Positions 47,111-59,010 of a stretch of DNA of 64,000 bases are shown piece after piece. This stretch comes from Anseranas semipalmata (Eukaryota; Chordata; Aves; Anseriformes; Anseranatidae). The translations under genes were made by a program, and so were the position numbers. The DNA lies in the NCBI GenBank assembly GCA_013399115.1, contig VXAA01006070.1:87150-151149 (forward strand). The letters are read 5' to 3'. The number at the start of each line of letters is the position of its first letter. Position 1 is the stretch's first letter. The notes under the pieces are model-generated. The model was not told where the DNA came from and searched no databases. It worked only from the letters and a program-made list of their open reading frames with translations.

Positions 47111-49695
47111 TTTCAGTGGGACTGTCGTTAAACACGTGCGTGTTTGTACAGCGAGAGACCTCTGTTAAGCAATTCTCCCCAGTGCAGTCCTAGCGAGAGA
47201 AGCTGCTCTGCTGTCCGTGCAGCGTGTTCCCATCCTGCTCTGCAGAGATGGCATTCACGCATTAGCTGAAGCGCTCTGTATATACGTGGCAAAGGTGCTC
47301 ATATTTGCAAGATAAACATCATTAATTACTTGTAAAAATCCTTCATTTCTAGTGCTTTCTAATGCCTTGCATTGTGTACAACATTTTGCGCTTTATTCCA
47401 ACGTCCCAGCAAGGCGAGGTACCGATGCCATTGCGTTCTGTGCCGGTATCATTCTGCAGGATGTTAAAGGTGTAGGAATGCCATCCTACTTCGCATCTCG
47501 TTCTTGTGACGAGAGGCTCGGACGTGGTGCCATTGGAGGCTACGAGCCGCATTGCCCTGGATCGGGGTGACGGCTCTCCTGTTCGTCCCTTGGAGCAGGC
47601 GCAGCTCCCTTCTGTTCCGCTCTGTACGCGGCTAGCAGCCTGGTGCTGGAACATAAAGCACAGCTCTGAAGAAATCTGGGTGGGAAAATTTCCTTTATTT
47701 CTCTGAAATCCCCATAAGTCACAATCAAAGCGTGCATCCCCCTGCTAGGATAGTGCTCTGCTATTTTTTGTTCCTATTTTTTTTTCCTACGTGCTAGAGT
47801 AATAACTAAACCCATTCCAGTAGAAACTGCTGGTTTTTATCTGAAATTGGCGCTGGCAGGATTAGGAGCAGGAAGAACTGCTTCCCTAAATATCGCACAG
47901 GTTCTTTACTTACAGCTTGATGCTATCTGCATAAGCCTGTCTGTTAGAGATGGACACCTCAGTGGTTCAGCAGGACGAGCAGAGAAGCCTGGGGCCCAAG
48001 CGAGCTGTCCCATTTGTTTCGGGTTGACTCCTGTCCTGTGGGAGCCAAGGAAACGCGGGCTCTGTGGGAAATGTGCCTGCGCGTGTTGGGCCACGTCTGA
48101 GCGTGCTGGGAAGCCCTGCGCAATGAAGCACTCGTTAGTGGAATTGGTGATGGGGGTGTTTAATATTGGAGGATGGCCACATGAGTACCACCCAGAACAT
48201 GATATACTACTCTGTATATAGGAATGTAACCTGTACCGAGATCCCTTAGTTACTCCCTGTCAGCTTCGGCGGGGTGATGCCGGTGTAGGACAGGCGCTGC
48301 ACATGGTAACGTGAAGCAAGCCTGGGTATTCCATGTAGCTGGGAAGTGCTGTCTCCATAAATGTGACGTGTCAGGATATTGAGAAAAGCAGTTGTATTTG
48401 TGCTTCTCGCTGCCAAAAATCCTGTATCCAGTGCTAGGACTATTTAGCCCCATTGTTTCTCGGTTAGTGTCATGGTGATACTAATAAGAACCAAGGATAT
48501 TCAGCAAAGCAAGAAGAGGCCATATGTACTGTTGGTTTTTAAGTAGTCACTCTCAGTCTTGGTACTGTTAATTCCGCTTGTTTGAATATTCCGTATCAGT
48601 GATGATTCTGTGGATTGATTGCATGTGCAACACCCTTGACAATAGCAAGGCAATAAATAATTGAGCCAGCTTGTAGTATGCATCTTCTGGAAAGCAAGTT
48701 AGAGAGAGGGAGAGGAGGCCGAGCTGGTCGTTCTCTCTAACAGCCTCTATCATCTAACAGCTGATAAAGTGGAGTTTGGATCTTCTGGGCATGCAGCAGC
48801 CCCGTGTCACGGTCCCTGCAGACCACAGATCAGTTCTACATCCTTCGCCTGTCATTACAATACTTGTTTCAAGGAGGCCTCAGGAAGATCCAGCTGCTGA
48901 TATCTGGTGGAAAGATTTTAGTAGGAGATGACAGCAGGAAACTGGTGCTCTCGTATCTGGTCTGCCTATGGCTGTGACTCCGGTCCACGTGCTTCTGCCA
49001 GATTACTTTCTCCTCCGCCCATCTAACAATTTCCATTAGTTTTTATTTCGCCAGCCATAACACACATGTCTCATTACCCCTTTAAAAGTTCCTAAATAGT
49101 CATTTTAAGATGTTAAATTGGCAAAGGAGTACTAATCTCTCCTTGGATTTTGATTTTTTTAATGTTCCCTATTGTGGATCAATCTGGAACGCTGCATATG
49201 GCAATCCCCATGTTAGATAATCATGGTTATTATTGTAAGTGTCCCCCAGAGAATCTTAACAACTGAAGTGGGCAATTACCTTATTTTAAATTTAATTAAA
49301 AATGATCCACATAAGGAGAAAAGTTTGAATGTGATCAAAGGATTCATTTCAATAAAAGCTAACAGTATAAGTCGTGATTGATGCTTGCAGCCTCCAACAT
49401 CCATCAGAGCTGTGTGTGCAGCTGGTATTGACAGCACATGACACGAAGAAATGCTTCAATGTGTAACAACATCCATCAGTTTTTTCCTAGAATTTGGCGG
49501 GATCTCTGCAGAACTGGAGCTGTGGATTTATTGAAATAGTTCCCTGGGAGGCAGTGACCGGGGGGATTGCTGACACCGGGGACAATTTCACGAGCAGCAG
49601 AAGCACGAGGGGAGGGCTTTGTCTCCCCACCAGGTGACGGAAGGGAGGAAGGACGCGCAGGCCGCAGCAGGGCCAGGCAGCCTCCCGCAGCACGA

Positions 49696-49753
49696 GCGCC
49701 CCGGGCCGCAGGGGGCCGCAGGCTCCGCGCCCCGGGCTGCAGGGGGCCGCAGG
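49696..49753. repeat. 27-bp GC-rich tandem duplication
   Basis: The 27-bp unit beginning GCGCCCCGGGCYGCAGGGGG occurs at 49696-49722 and again at 49727-49753 with one C/T difference, giving a 31-bp period. An N follows three bases later, so the array may be longer in the real chromosome. Confidence 0.9.
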
Positions 49754-51867
49754 GGNCTTGGCTCCAGCAGGCTGCATCCCCGCGGCGCGCGGGCAAGGGC
49801 GGGGGGACTCGGCCTTCCCTGGGGAGACACTGAGCTCTGCAGGAATTCTTTCTGGTTTTGGCCGGAGATTTTCTCACCTGAGTGGTCACATCCCGCTGAA
49901 GTGCCCTGTAACTGGATGCAAGTCATTCCCATAACCCGGCTCCCCCTGTAAGGCACCGTCTGCGACCCAAAGGGCTCTCCAGAAGTCGCCCATCACGCGC
50001 ACTGATGCGTGGAGGTGTTGAGCCAGAGTTAGAGCTGTTCAGGTGCTCTGGAGAACAAGAGCAGCCCCAGCGTGAGGGCGGCCAGCACGGCTCCCCGAGC
50101 CCGGGGCAGGGTGGTGTAAGCCCCGCGGCCCTTCAGAGCAGTCAGGGGGCTTCCCCCGGCCTCTGGTTCTGGGCTGGGGAGCGTGGGACCATTGCTGCTC
50201 TCTGAGGGGTAAGTGCAAAGGCACACCAGCTTTACTGATAAAGCCCTTTTCAAGCTTTTACAATTATTTTGTTAAAGAGAAATGCTATTTTCAGAATTCA
50301 GTTTGCATCACATAGAGCAAGTTAATGTTCTGAGATTGAGTTTAATTATCGCTCTGGTAAATTACAGCAAAGTTAAGGGGTGCCTGCTCTGATGTCCTTT
50401 CAGTGCTGGTTCTGCAATGCATTTGCGTGATAACATGAAGGAAAGCCTGCGAATTACTTCTTTTATGTACGTGTAGCTTAAATGAAGCCAAAATTAAAGT
50501 GATGGGCATATCGTGACTTGAATTGATGGTCTTGGCAGTTTAAATGACAAATTTGCAAGTGAGTTAAATGTAATCTGGGTTCCTTTTGCCTCTGTCCTTA
50601 GCAGCCTGGTATTTTCGATCTTCTGAAAGACTGATTCCACCAGCATTTAACGGAGCTGGAAACAAAAGCACAATAAAACTCTATATACGGGAGAACATGA
50701 TAAGTGAAGAAATGGATAATGGGGTGGTTAATGCTGTTAAATACCTTGTGCTTAATGTTGGCAGGTCATTGGTTTAGCCAATATAAAGTTTTAAGTGGTT
50801 GCAGGTCTTGACTGTTGGAAGCTTTCTCTAAAAATAATTCACCAAAGGCACTGAAGTGTAAATCAGACTTTTAGCAAATTGGTGTCATGATTTATTGCCC
50901 CTTTTGTGTGGCTTTTTTGGAAACCCATATTTTAAAATGTTACGTGCGTTGTCAGGACTAATCCGTTCTGCTGGAGTTGGGGCTGCAAGCGCAGCCAGAG
51001 CCCGGAGCAGAGCGCCTGCCACAGCTGGAGTCGTCACCGTCACGGGGTTGGCGGGAGCGTGGGGAGCGATTCGCGTCTGGCTGCTTGTCATTCCTCGGCA
51101 CGGGGCATGGACCAGGGACCTCCTGCAGTCCGTCCCCAGCGGTACGTCCTGTCCCAGTTGCACAGCTGCAGGCACGAGCATTTCTCCAACCCAGCCAGTA
51201 CTAGCTTGCCAATTCAGAGACGCGGGGGTGCGCTTCCCAGCGTGCTGCTCATCTGCCGGGCTGGTTAGCAAGATGCAGCCCGAAGCTGGAGTGGAGAATG
51301 TTTAGGGGTGCGGGAGATATCCTGCGTGAGCAAAGCTTACGGGGTAATGGCTTCTGGGTCCTGAGGTGTGCCTGATCTATCTGTACAGGAGCTCAGCCCC
51401 TTGCTTTGTTGTGGCATAAACGTGCCACATTCCTGGTGAGCTCCTGGCAGCCAGGTTTGGACAAGCAGGACGGGGCCGAGAGGAGTGAGGAGGCTGACTG
51501 TGGGGATGGACTGACGAGGAGCAGAGGACAAAAGAGCTCAGCATGCAGGACCTGACTGAGCTGTAAAAACGCACAACCACTTGTTACCTCGGAGAGAACA
51601 CTTCTCCAGCGCGGCAGAGCACGGGGACGGGAGGTTGCAGGTACCACAGCACCTAGTTCCTGAGGAGGCTTCGACACTGCAGCCCTCAGAGCGCAAACAA
51701 GGCTCTGGTGCTCCTGATGTGTGACGTCCTTCGGGAATATCACACTATTCACTGTTTTGCTTAAATCCTTAAATTGTGGGGTCATGTGACAGCTGAAGAA
51801 CCTTGAACAAATACAAGTTTGGAGTCAAGGGTCATACCGATAAAAGGCTCAGAAACCAAAATAAAAG

Positions 51868-51928
51868 TAACAAAATCTGTTCTTACCTATTCAAAAAACA
51901 TAACAAAATCTGTTCTTACCTATTCAAA
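51868..51928. repeat. 33-bp period tandem duplication
   Basis: A 28-bp identical segment (TAACAAAATCTGTTCTTACC followed by TATTCAAA) occurs at 51868-51895 and 51901-51928, separated by AAACA. The perfect identity suggests a recent local duplication. Confidence 0.95.
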
Positions 51929-53835
51929 TGGTTGGAAGATTTTTTTTGGCTACGATGCTGATGCTGCAGATGGCTTTGTCAGCCCCCCCTTTGGCCCCAT
52001 CAGCACTCGCCCTCTCAGCTTCTCCCTCCCTTGGCTCTTCCTTGTGCCATTCCCTTTGCTCCTTCGCTGAGCTGCTAACCCGTAGGAGGTGCACCTTCTG
52101 CTCGTTCCTGTTCCCCCTCAGATGGAGACACTATGGAGACAGGTGCCCAGGCAGCTTTGTCTTTGCCCCTTTCCAACCCATCGTGAAGGCAGCAGTGCTT
52201 ACAAAAATACTTGACAGCCGATTGATTGTGAGTGGGGACCTCATCTAAGCATTGTTTCACTAGCTTTTGTGGTGGCTATTGCCTGAGCAAAGCCTGCAGT
52301 GAGCCCCAAAGTCTTTCTTTGCATTGTGTGTCCAAATTGCACATATGAAGGTTCTGGAGCTTTTAATGCAGATAACAGAGGCTTTCTGAAGTTTGTTGTC
52401 TGCAACAATTAGTGCATCCCTAGGACATACTTTACAGATGCGGAAGACGTGCGGTTTTCCTGTGTTGAGGGGGCAGGGTATTTAGGATGCCAATTCGGTA
52501 GCAAACTAGGATTGTGGAACAAGCTTTGCAGCACCTTCAGATTCCTAGGAGGGAGCCTGGGAAGCACTGCTCGTCTGCAGGAGACGGAGCACCTCGGGTG
52601 GCAGCGAGGGAGCCACCGAGGGGGCTGTGTTTTAATGACTGATCCCACTGCCCTTAAGACCTTTGCCTCCAGCGGCTCACTGAAGCAGTAACTAACCTGA
52701 GCCTCCAGCCCTGTGAAAAGTTCCTGACCCAGGTCTCGACGGTGCCGGTGCAGCTGCAGGGCTCAGTACGGCCTCCCCCTGCCTCCCTGCGCGCCCAGCG
52801 GGCTCGCCCGCGGCAGGGCTCGGCGCCGGCTGGAGCAGGGCTGCGGGCACGCGGCCGGGTGCCAGCGCAGGGTCCCGCAGGGTGGGGGCACGTCCCTGGT
52901 GCCCCTCTGCGGGATGCAGGTGGCCCTGCTGCAGGAGTCACACCAAGTGGGACTTCGGGGGCTAGGCACAGCCACTGGGCTCCCCTGGGACCCTGCCCGC
53001 AGGCCGTTTTTGAACTGAAGACTGCTGGTAGTCATAAGAGGTTTCATCGTGGTGAGGCGGTGCATGGCTGGGTACGCACAGCTTCTCTTCTCTGTCCGTA
53101 TTACATGGTCATGTTGTCTGTCATAGCATATGTCGTGAGTTCTGGCTTGAACCTGGAGAGAAAGAAGACAAAGAAATAAAATAAATGCCATGCTGAAGCG
53201 TGAGGGTTTGGAAAGTAACCCGTTGCCTTTATTTTTGTGAACGTATGAGAAGTTGCAGCAAAGGCAAGAGGCAGCTTTGTATTAAACTTGTCAACGTTTT
53301 CTCTATGAGATTTGTTTTGCTCTGCGAAGTTCTAATTGTATAAATTGACAATTTTCTATGCCAGTTCTTTCCAGCAGTTATTTCTTCTTCTTTTGAATTC
53401 AGCCGACACATTGAGCAATTTCTGTTAAAGCACTTCAGGAAGGAAATATTTCCCAGACAGTCTCAAAGCTTTTTTACAGACTGTCCCGTATCAAACACAT
53501 CACACCACTCACTCGCAGCCTATTCGCTTTGCTGGAGTTGAGTAGCAGAGAAAGTAAGTGCTTTACGCCGCCCGGTCTGCATACCAAGCACCAAGTTAGG
53601 GGAGCGGGCTTCCCGTGCCGGGATGCAGGAGGACGGGTCGGTCCCAAGCGCCTGCAGAGCAGCGCTCCTCGCCCTGCAGTTGCTGTGCTGGTGCAGTCAG
53701 CGTGCCGCCAGGCAGCCGCTGCGCACCGTGCTGCCGCTCGTGGTGCTGCCAAGCTCTGACCTGGAACAACCGCGCCCTGCGGCTTCTGCCTCTCCTCTTT
53801 TTGCAGGAAGCCCCCGCGCTGGGGCCACGCGTGCT

Positions 53836-53925
53836 GCCGTGCCGTGCCGTGCCGTGCCGTGCCGTGCCGTGCCGTGCTGTGCCGTGCTGTGCCATGCTGT
53901 GCCGTGCTGTGCCGTGCCGTGCTGT
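53836..53925. repeat. (GCCGT)n pentamer array, 18 units
   Basis: Ninety bases of GCCGT with interspersed GCTGT units and one GCCAT unit. The first eight units are exact and the variants cluster in the second half. It gives artificial VPCRAVPC or ARHGT repeats in overlapping frames. Confidence 0.96.
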
Positions 53926-56149
53926 GCCTGTCGCCTCTCCTGTGCAGCTGCTGGCCTGGGGCTGCCACTGGTATTAAAGCAAGAATTTGGGCTCAGTGGT
54001 TTCAGCCTGGCAGAAATTTGATGTCGGGTTAGGTCCCAACAACCTCGCTTGCTGCACGGGAAATGTCCCCGTCTTGGAGGAGCATTCAGGTACTTTCTGT
54101 GCTTCATAGGACAATGTAATTCTTCACGACTTTCCCAAAGGGACTATTTTGAAGTACGGGGAAGCTGCTAGGATGTTACCAAATAACGGATTCCCTAGCT
54201 GATAGGTTTTATATGCAAATACATTTGGTAACAGTAACCATAGGTAGCACTTAGTGATCTCGTTTTATTGTACATAATTTGTCTTATTGCTCATATTAGG
54301 AGCAAACCTATTTATGGAGGCTTGTTTTTAGGTACCTGGGATGTACAATCATACCTCTCAAAAGTGTGTTGTTTCCAGCATAGATTTAAAAAAAATCACT
54401 GCAAATCAGTGGAAGAAGGCATCATTAGTGGGCTTTGAGTCAAGCTCATAAAATCAGAAAATTGATGTACTGGTTGGCTTCCATTCTCTTTCTCCATGAC
54501 CCGGTTCATCTCTTGGGCGCTCGCAGGCTTTGATGAGGTGTTACCAGACTTGTGTTCGTTACTGGTACTGCCACTAGCGCCTGCTGCTGCGTGTAAATCT
54601 ACTGATCTGTGGCAGTATGACAGAAGCCGAGGATGCTTCTGCCTGGGAAAGCAAAGCGCCTGGAGCTAATTGCTCTTCTGCCTTCGGCTGGGAGAGGAAA
54701 CTGCCTGCACGCCTAAGCATCAGGAAGAGGTGGTCTGCAGCGCTGACTTAGGTAGCAAGGTCTTGCAGTTCCCTCTCATGAAGCTGATGATAATTTAGGA
54801 TTGCAGGACCAGCTGGTGTAATTTTAGGAATGTTAATGCAAAACTGCAGTTGAGTATAAATAAATTCACTCCTTAGTGAAACTGAGACATAGAGAAAATA
54901 CGGATTGACCAGAGACGGTGTAACTCATCGGCTGGTAGGGGACAGCTGCAGTGCCCAAACGAGACCTTGGTTGCTCGTGGGCACCACACGGACTCCCAGT
55001 AAACGTCTGCATGGGCTCCTGAGCTGCAGTGCGAGCTTGCAGTGATGCAGTTGGGTCCAAGCCAGGCCGTCCCCCTGAGAGCTGGGCACTGCTGCGGGGC
55101 TGTTACCGCTCCTAGATGCTGCGCTGTGGTGCGTGGGTACCTCTGTGAGCGTGGCACCTTCTGGAAAATGTCACTGTCAGCCCGAGCGCGTGGGACCTGT
55201 GCCAGGCAGCCCCGTCCCCTGCTGGGCTGCTCCCCACTGAGACGCGCCGGCTGCAGCTTGCGCCCTTGTCCCCTGGGTGTTTTTGAGTTGTTGGGCCTGC
55301 ACAAGTGGTCGCTCCGAGCTGTTTGCACGGGGAAACTGGCAGTCGGGGGTGTTTCAGGGGGCTGCTGCCTCCCGAGCGCGCCCCTGACCCCCAGCGCTTC
55401 GCAGGACCCGCGGGCTCAGGACACGGGGGCAGGCGCAATGCTCCCTGCCGTGGTGGGCGCAGCTTTGCTGTCAGGCTTCTCCTCCGGCCCGGGGCTGCGC
55501 GTGAGGCTTCCTGAGGTTTGTTAAGAACAAGTGGCACCAGATCGGTGGCAAATCCCAGAGCAGGTTCCTACTGCGGTTGGTGACGCTGTAAACGTGAAGC
55601 ACTGATTCTGCACTGAGGAACCGTGGTGTGCTTTTGAGCATTGCAGAGCTGACAAAATATTTTTTTTTTCCCCAAATGAGTTGCATGGTTAATACGGAAC
55701 ATTGTTTCCTGCCTGCTTTGAAAGAAAAAGAAAAGTTTAGTGAAATACGGCCAACAATTTCCAAAACCAGGAAGATGGTGGCCAGTGTTAGCCTTTGGGC
55801 AGCAGGTGAATTCACTGCCCCAAACGAACAAGCTTTGCTTCATGCTAGGGGGGAATAAAGGTTGGGCTTGGTGAGGGGAGAGATGTGTCCAAAGAGTATC
55901 CTTATCCAGGGCAACGGGTTGTCCTAAATTTCATGTTCAGCTTCGCTCACGTTGTTACAAAGCTCTGAGGAGTCTTCAGTGCAAGACGTTGTAGTGACCA
56001 GGGCTGAGCGCCTTTGCAAAATCCATGAAAGAGAATAAAGAGCAAAGGAGGCATGAGAAAATAAGAAGATAAAAGGTTCAAATGTGGGTTCAGAGGATTA
56101 AGCTAAACATGAACTCGGAGCACTACAACACTTTTGCATGCGAAGACCC
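53926..56149. other. single-copy DNA, no gene seen
   Basis: Includes a CpG-dense stretch at about 55040-55510 with overlapping open frames on both strands (for example 55042-55524 plus and 55112-55537 minus) and no recognisable domain. The remainder is AT-richer and featureless. Confidence 0.45.
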
Positions 56150-57130
56150 ACGGCCCCGCGCCTGCGCGCGAATGCCGGCAGTGCCGAGCGCGGCTGGGGT
56201 CGCCTGCAGCTTCGGTGCACGCGCGCAGCCTGCTCAGGCCTCCTCCCGAAGCGGTTGTTTCCGTATGCGTTGGGCTCGGAAGATGCAGAATTAATTATAC
56301 CCCACGCACGTTGTTTGCACAACGAGTTTTTGGAAAGGCTAAAGCCATCAATATATGTCAGGTTTCAAAAACTATTTCAGAACTGTACTTGACTATTTTT
56401 TAAAGCTTAATTAAAATGTATATTTTCCTGGCACGCGGTTCTCAGCGTGCCCAAATGCTGCTTGGTCTTTGGACAGAAATATCTTTAAAGTGTCCAAGAT
56501 GTTTATGTTTGAAAAATTGCTGCCGTGTGCAACAACTTTAGTACATTGCATAAAATTTTTATACCTAATGTGAGCAGTGTCTGTACGGTGTTATGGTGGC
56601 GATGGATTTACAGTAGCCTCACCGAAGAGATGACAGCTCCGTGGCTGCCGCGCCAGTTACGCTGCGGATGACCGGCGCAAGCAGCAGAGGGGCAGTGACT
56701 AACAACAGACACCCTAAAATAACTGCGGGCGCCTGGCCAAATGGCCAGCGGGGAGCGGGCCTCAGCCCTCAGCCCGATGCTGCTCCGGGGACCTGCTCCC
56801 GCCCCGCGCGTCGCGCTCTGCTTCTGCCCACAGAGAGGGTTTCCGAGAGGGCCCTGGCCCGGCCGGGATGCTGGCCGAGCGATCCCGGGTGCTCCCCCAG
56901 GCGCACGGAAAGGGAGGCGGCTCGTGCTGAACCCGAGGTCGGCGTGGGGCCTCGGAGACAGCGCTGGGAAGCTCTCGGGGGGAGGCGAGGTGGGGAGGCA
57001 GGCAAGGGCCGCGCGCTGCGTTTGTCGGGCCGGGCGCCCGGGGTGGGCGAGCAGCTGATGTGCGGCTGCGTTGGGAAGGGGCACGTGGGGGCTGTTGCAG
57101 CAGCATCGCTGTCTTCCAGCATCGCTCCCT
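56150..57130. promoter_or_regulatory. CpG-dense region, possible CpG-island promoter
   Basis: Two CpG-rich cores (56150-56260 and about 56640-57110) with runs such as GCCGCGCC and CCCGCGCGTCGCGC. An ATG at 57239 that begins a spliced open frame lies about 110 bases downstream. The 219- and 234-codon antiparallel frames inside the region (56641-57300 plus, 56608-57312 minus) are compositional. If the exons at 57239-59208 are real, this would be their promoter. Confidence 0.35.
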
Positions 57131-57238
57131 GGGGCAGCCTCACCTGTGACCAGGGGCTCCTGAGTCACCTTTGTAGGGCACAAGGAAACTGGCACTCTCC
57201 TGGAGTCCTCAGACCTGCGTTGTGTGGTTTCCCTGGCT

Positions 57239-57296
57239 ATGAAGAAACATGCACCATTATGGAGGGCAAGTCCTTCTGCTGTGGCACGGTTCGTCA
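57239..57296 (+). CDS. candidate first coding exon of an unnamed gene
   Basis: The ATG at 57239 (G at -3) begins MKKHAPLWRASPSAVARFV and runs to a strong donor, GTCA|GTAAGT, leaving one base. Adding the two leading bases of the exon at 57444 makes an arginine codon and keeps the frame open. The peptide is basic and lacks acidic residues, a composition compatible with a mitochondrial presequence (inference only). The in-frame sequence upstream has no other ATG before a TGA at 57161. A different, longer frame across this exon (ending at TAA 57298-57300) is a composition-driven shadow. No family is recognised. Confidence 0.3.
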
Positions 57297-57443
57297 GTAA
57301 GTGATGAGTCAACAGTTCAACATTAGGAAAGGATCCGAGAAAAAACTTTCAATGCTCTATGGGTTGAAATCTTTCCTTTTTTAAGAAAAAGGCTGAATGA
57401 GTCTGTCTTTTTTTTTTTCCTTTTTTTTTTTTTTTCTCCTCAG

Positions 57444-57727
57444 GAAAAGCTTTAACTGAAGGGCATGAGAGATTTGGGGAAATAATCCACTTCTCCATAG
57501 AAGCTTCCAGTTTCACCACAAATCAACATGTATTAAAAAACCCCCGTCACTTCAGTAAAACTTCTTGCATAGATTGCATTCATCCCGCAAGCTTAGTTTG
57601 GACGGGAAGGACGAGCGTGACAGATGCATTAGCTGAGCTCTGCCTGGCCCTCAGTCAGGCCGCCACGCTCCGAGGAACCCGCCCTGCCCTTGCCCTGGCG
57701 GGCAGCCTGCGCACCAGCCTTCACCAG
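57444..57727 (+). CDS. candidate second exon of an unnamed gene
   Basis: It is preceded by an exceptional pyrimidine tract (11 T, CC, 15 T, CTCCT, then CAG). The frame that joins exon 57239-57296 is open from the acceptor for 94 codons up to a possible donor, CAG|GTATCA, at 57728. It remains open even beyond that, to a TGA at 58006. The first 50 or so codons lie in AT-balanced DNA where stops would be expected, which is the main support. They include ALTEGHERFGEIIHFSIEAS. Ending at 57727 leaves phase 0, which fits the exon at 59011. An alternative is that the exon continues to the stop at 58006 and is terminal. No domain is recognised. Confidence 0.32.
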
Positions 57728-59010
57728 GTATCACCAGGCAGGTCTCCAGCAGCCACGCCTTTAGAGGGAGTGTTCTGGAAGCGCCTATTCCTGCTGCAGG
57801 CCCTGCCTGGGTGGGGAACAGGGCAGGGCGATGGGTGGTGGTTCAAGGACTCCTCGTGCCCACAGCCTGGTCCCGGCAGCGGGTTACGGGCTGGTGTACC
57901 CGGTGGCCTCGCGGCACCTGGTGCTCCCTGGCACGGCCCTTTGGACTTCCCATGGAGAGCGGTACCTCCACCACAGCGGGTGCTTTCCTGCCCTGCCACT
58001 GCCTGACCGTCGGCAACTCTGTGCCAGGTCCCTCCCTGTGCCGTGACCTTCTCCAGTCCCTTCCTTCTCCGGCCACCACAGCCCGGGAAGCTGCTTCGTT
58101 TCAGGTGCCTGCAGCGCCCAGTGCAGTGGCAAACCTGAACTACCAGGACGATGCCACTGCCCGAATACAGGTCAGAAGACGTCTATCTCACCCACATGAC
58201 AGGCTCGATTGCCATGGACCAGGGTCTCACCGGGACTTGAAAGGCGATTTCACTGCTGTTTTGCTTCAGACTGACAAATTTGAGGCTGAGGCAAAGCAGC
58301 CTCCAGAACCACATGCCATTTAAAAGAGGTTTGGACATGGCAGAACCTCTGGGTCAGGAGAGTTTATTTTCAATGTTGGAAATCTCAAAGTTATGTGGGA
58401 TGACGTGGACCAGTTATTGTGTTGCCACAAATCTAGACAAAGCCTAAAAGAGAAGCAATCTCCAGATGAAGAGCTGTGTACCCCAGGAAATAATGAAATA
58501 GTTCACAAACTCTTTAGTGAACGTTTCTGTGTTGTTGTTATTGTGGTTAATGGATCATTAAAAAGCAGTAAAATGCAATCGTAGCAACCCTGAAATCCTT
58601 TATTTGCAATTAGCCTCCCCGTGAGGAGTGGCCGGGGGTCCGTGTAGCTAGGTGCCGGGAGGGCTGTGCTACCCGAGGATGCCCGCGGGCGCGCCTGCTC
58701 TGCAGGGGTCGCGCCCTGTAGGCTGGGCTCACGCGGCCTCTCTGCAGGCTCGGCCGCAGGGGGAGGAAGCACGACGCCAAGGAGACTTCGTGTCCTGGGT
58801 TCTGCCTCCGGGGAGCTCCCGTGGTCCCGCAGGAGAATGCATGAGGTGGCACTGCAAGATTAGCAGAGAACATTGCTACACAAACAATGCCTGCGAGTGC
58901 TGATGGTGCGAGCTGCAGTGTATAAACAGTGATGTTTTTTCTTTTTTCCTATTAGCTAGAAGTACTCGCGAGTTGACTTTGTACCGTGTTGCAACTAACA
59001 CATTTTTCAG
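57728..59010. other. putative intron, other exon-like signals
   Basis: If the candidate gene is real this is its second intron. It has further acceptor-like sites (58080 after TTCTCCGGCCACCACAG; 58269 after GCTGTTTTGCTTCAG, which opens phase 0 to a stop at 58323; 58955 after a long pyrimidine run), so the true exon structure could differ. A plus-strand frame at 58393-58584 looks protein-like but has no acceptor. Part of the region (58640-58830) is CpG-dense. Confidence 0.25.

Larger units (their letters stand above)
47111..53835. other. single-copy DNA, no gene called
   Basis: Contains a conserved-element-like AT-rich block at about 49010-49500 (ATTTTAAATTTAATTAAAAA, GATCAAAG) and another at 50270-50900. 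CpG-dense patches lie at about 49640-49830 and 52750-52990. Two small tandem duplications are listed separately. The frame at 50604-50765 follows a good acceptor (TCTGTCCTTAG) and reads protein-like, but it lacks a convincing donor and was left uncalled. N at 49756. Confidence 0.45.

Noticed and set aside
50586..50777. Protein-like frame after a good acceptor
   Set aside because: There is no convincing donor and the conceptual start is not an ATG. It lies inside an AT-rich block and could be chance.
53474..54107. Frames with repeated ARHGT or VPCRA peptides
   Set aside because: Translation of the GCCGT pentamer array. All frames remain open by construction.
56608..57312. Antiparallel 234- and 219-codon frames
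   Set aside because: Both strands are open because of very high GC content. Proline/arginine/alanine-rich translations have no domain. Only the shorter phase-matched frame from 57239 was kept as a candidate.
58393..58584. Protein-like 63-codon frame
   Set aside because: An in-frame stop lies shortly upstream, with no pyrimidine-rich acceptor between that stop and the frame.
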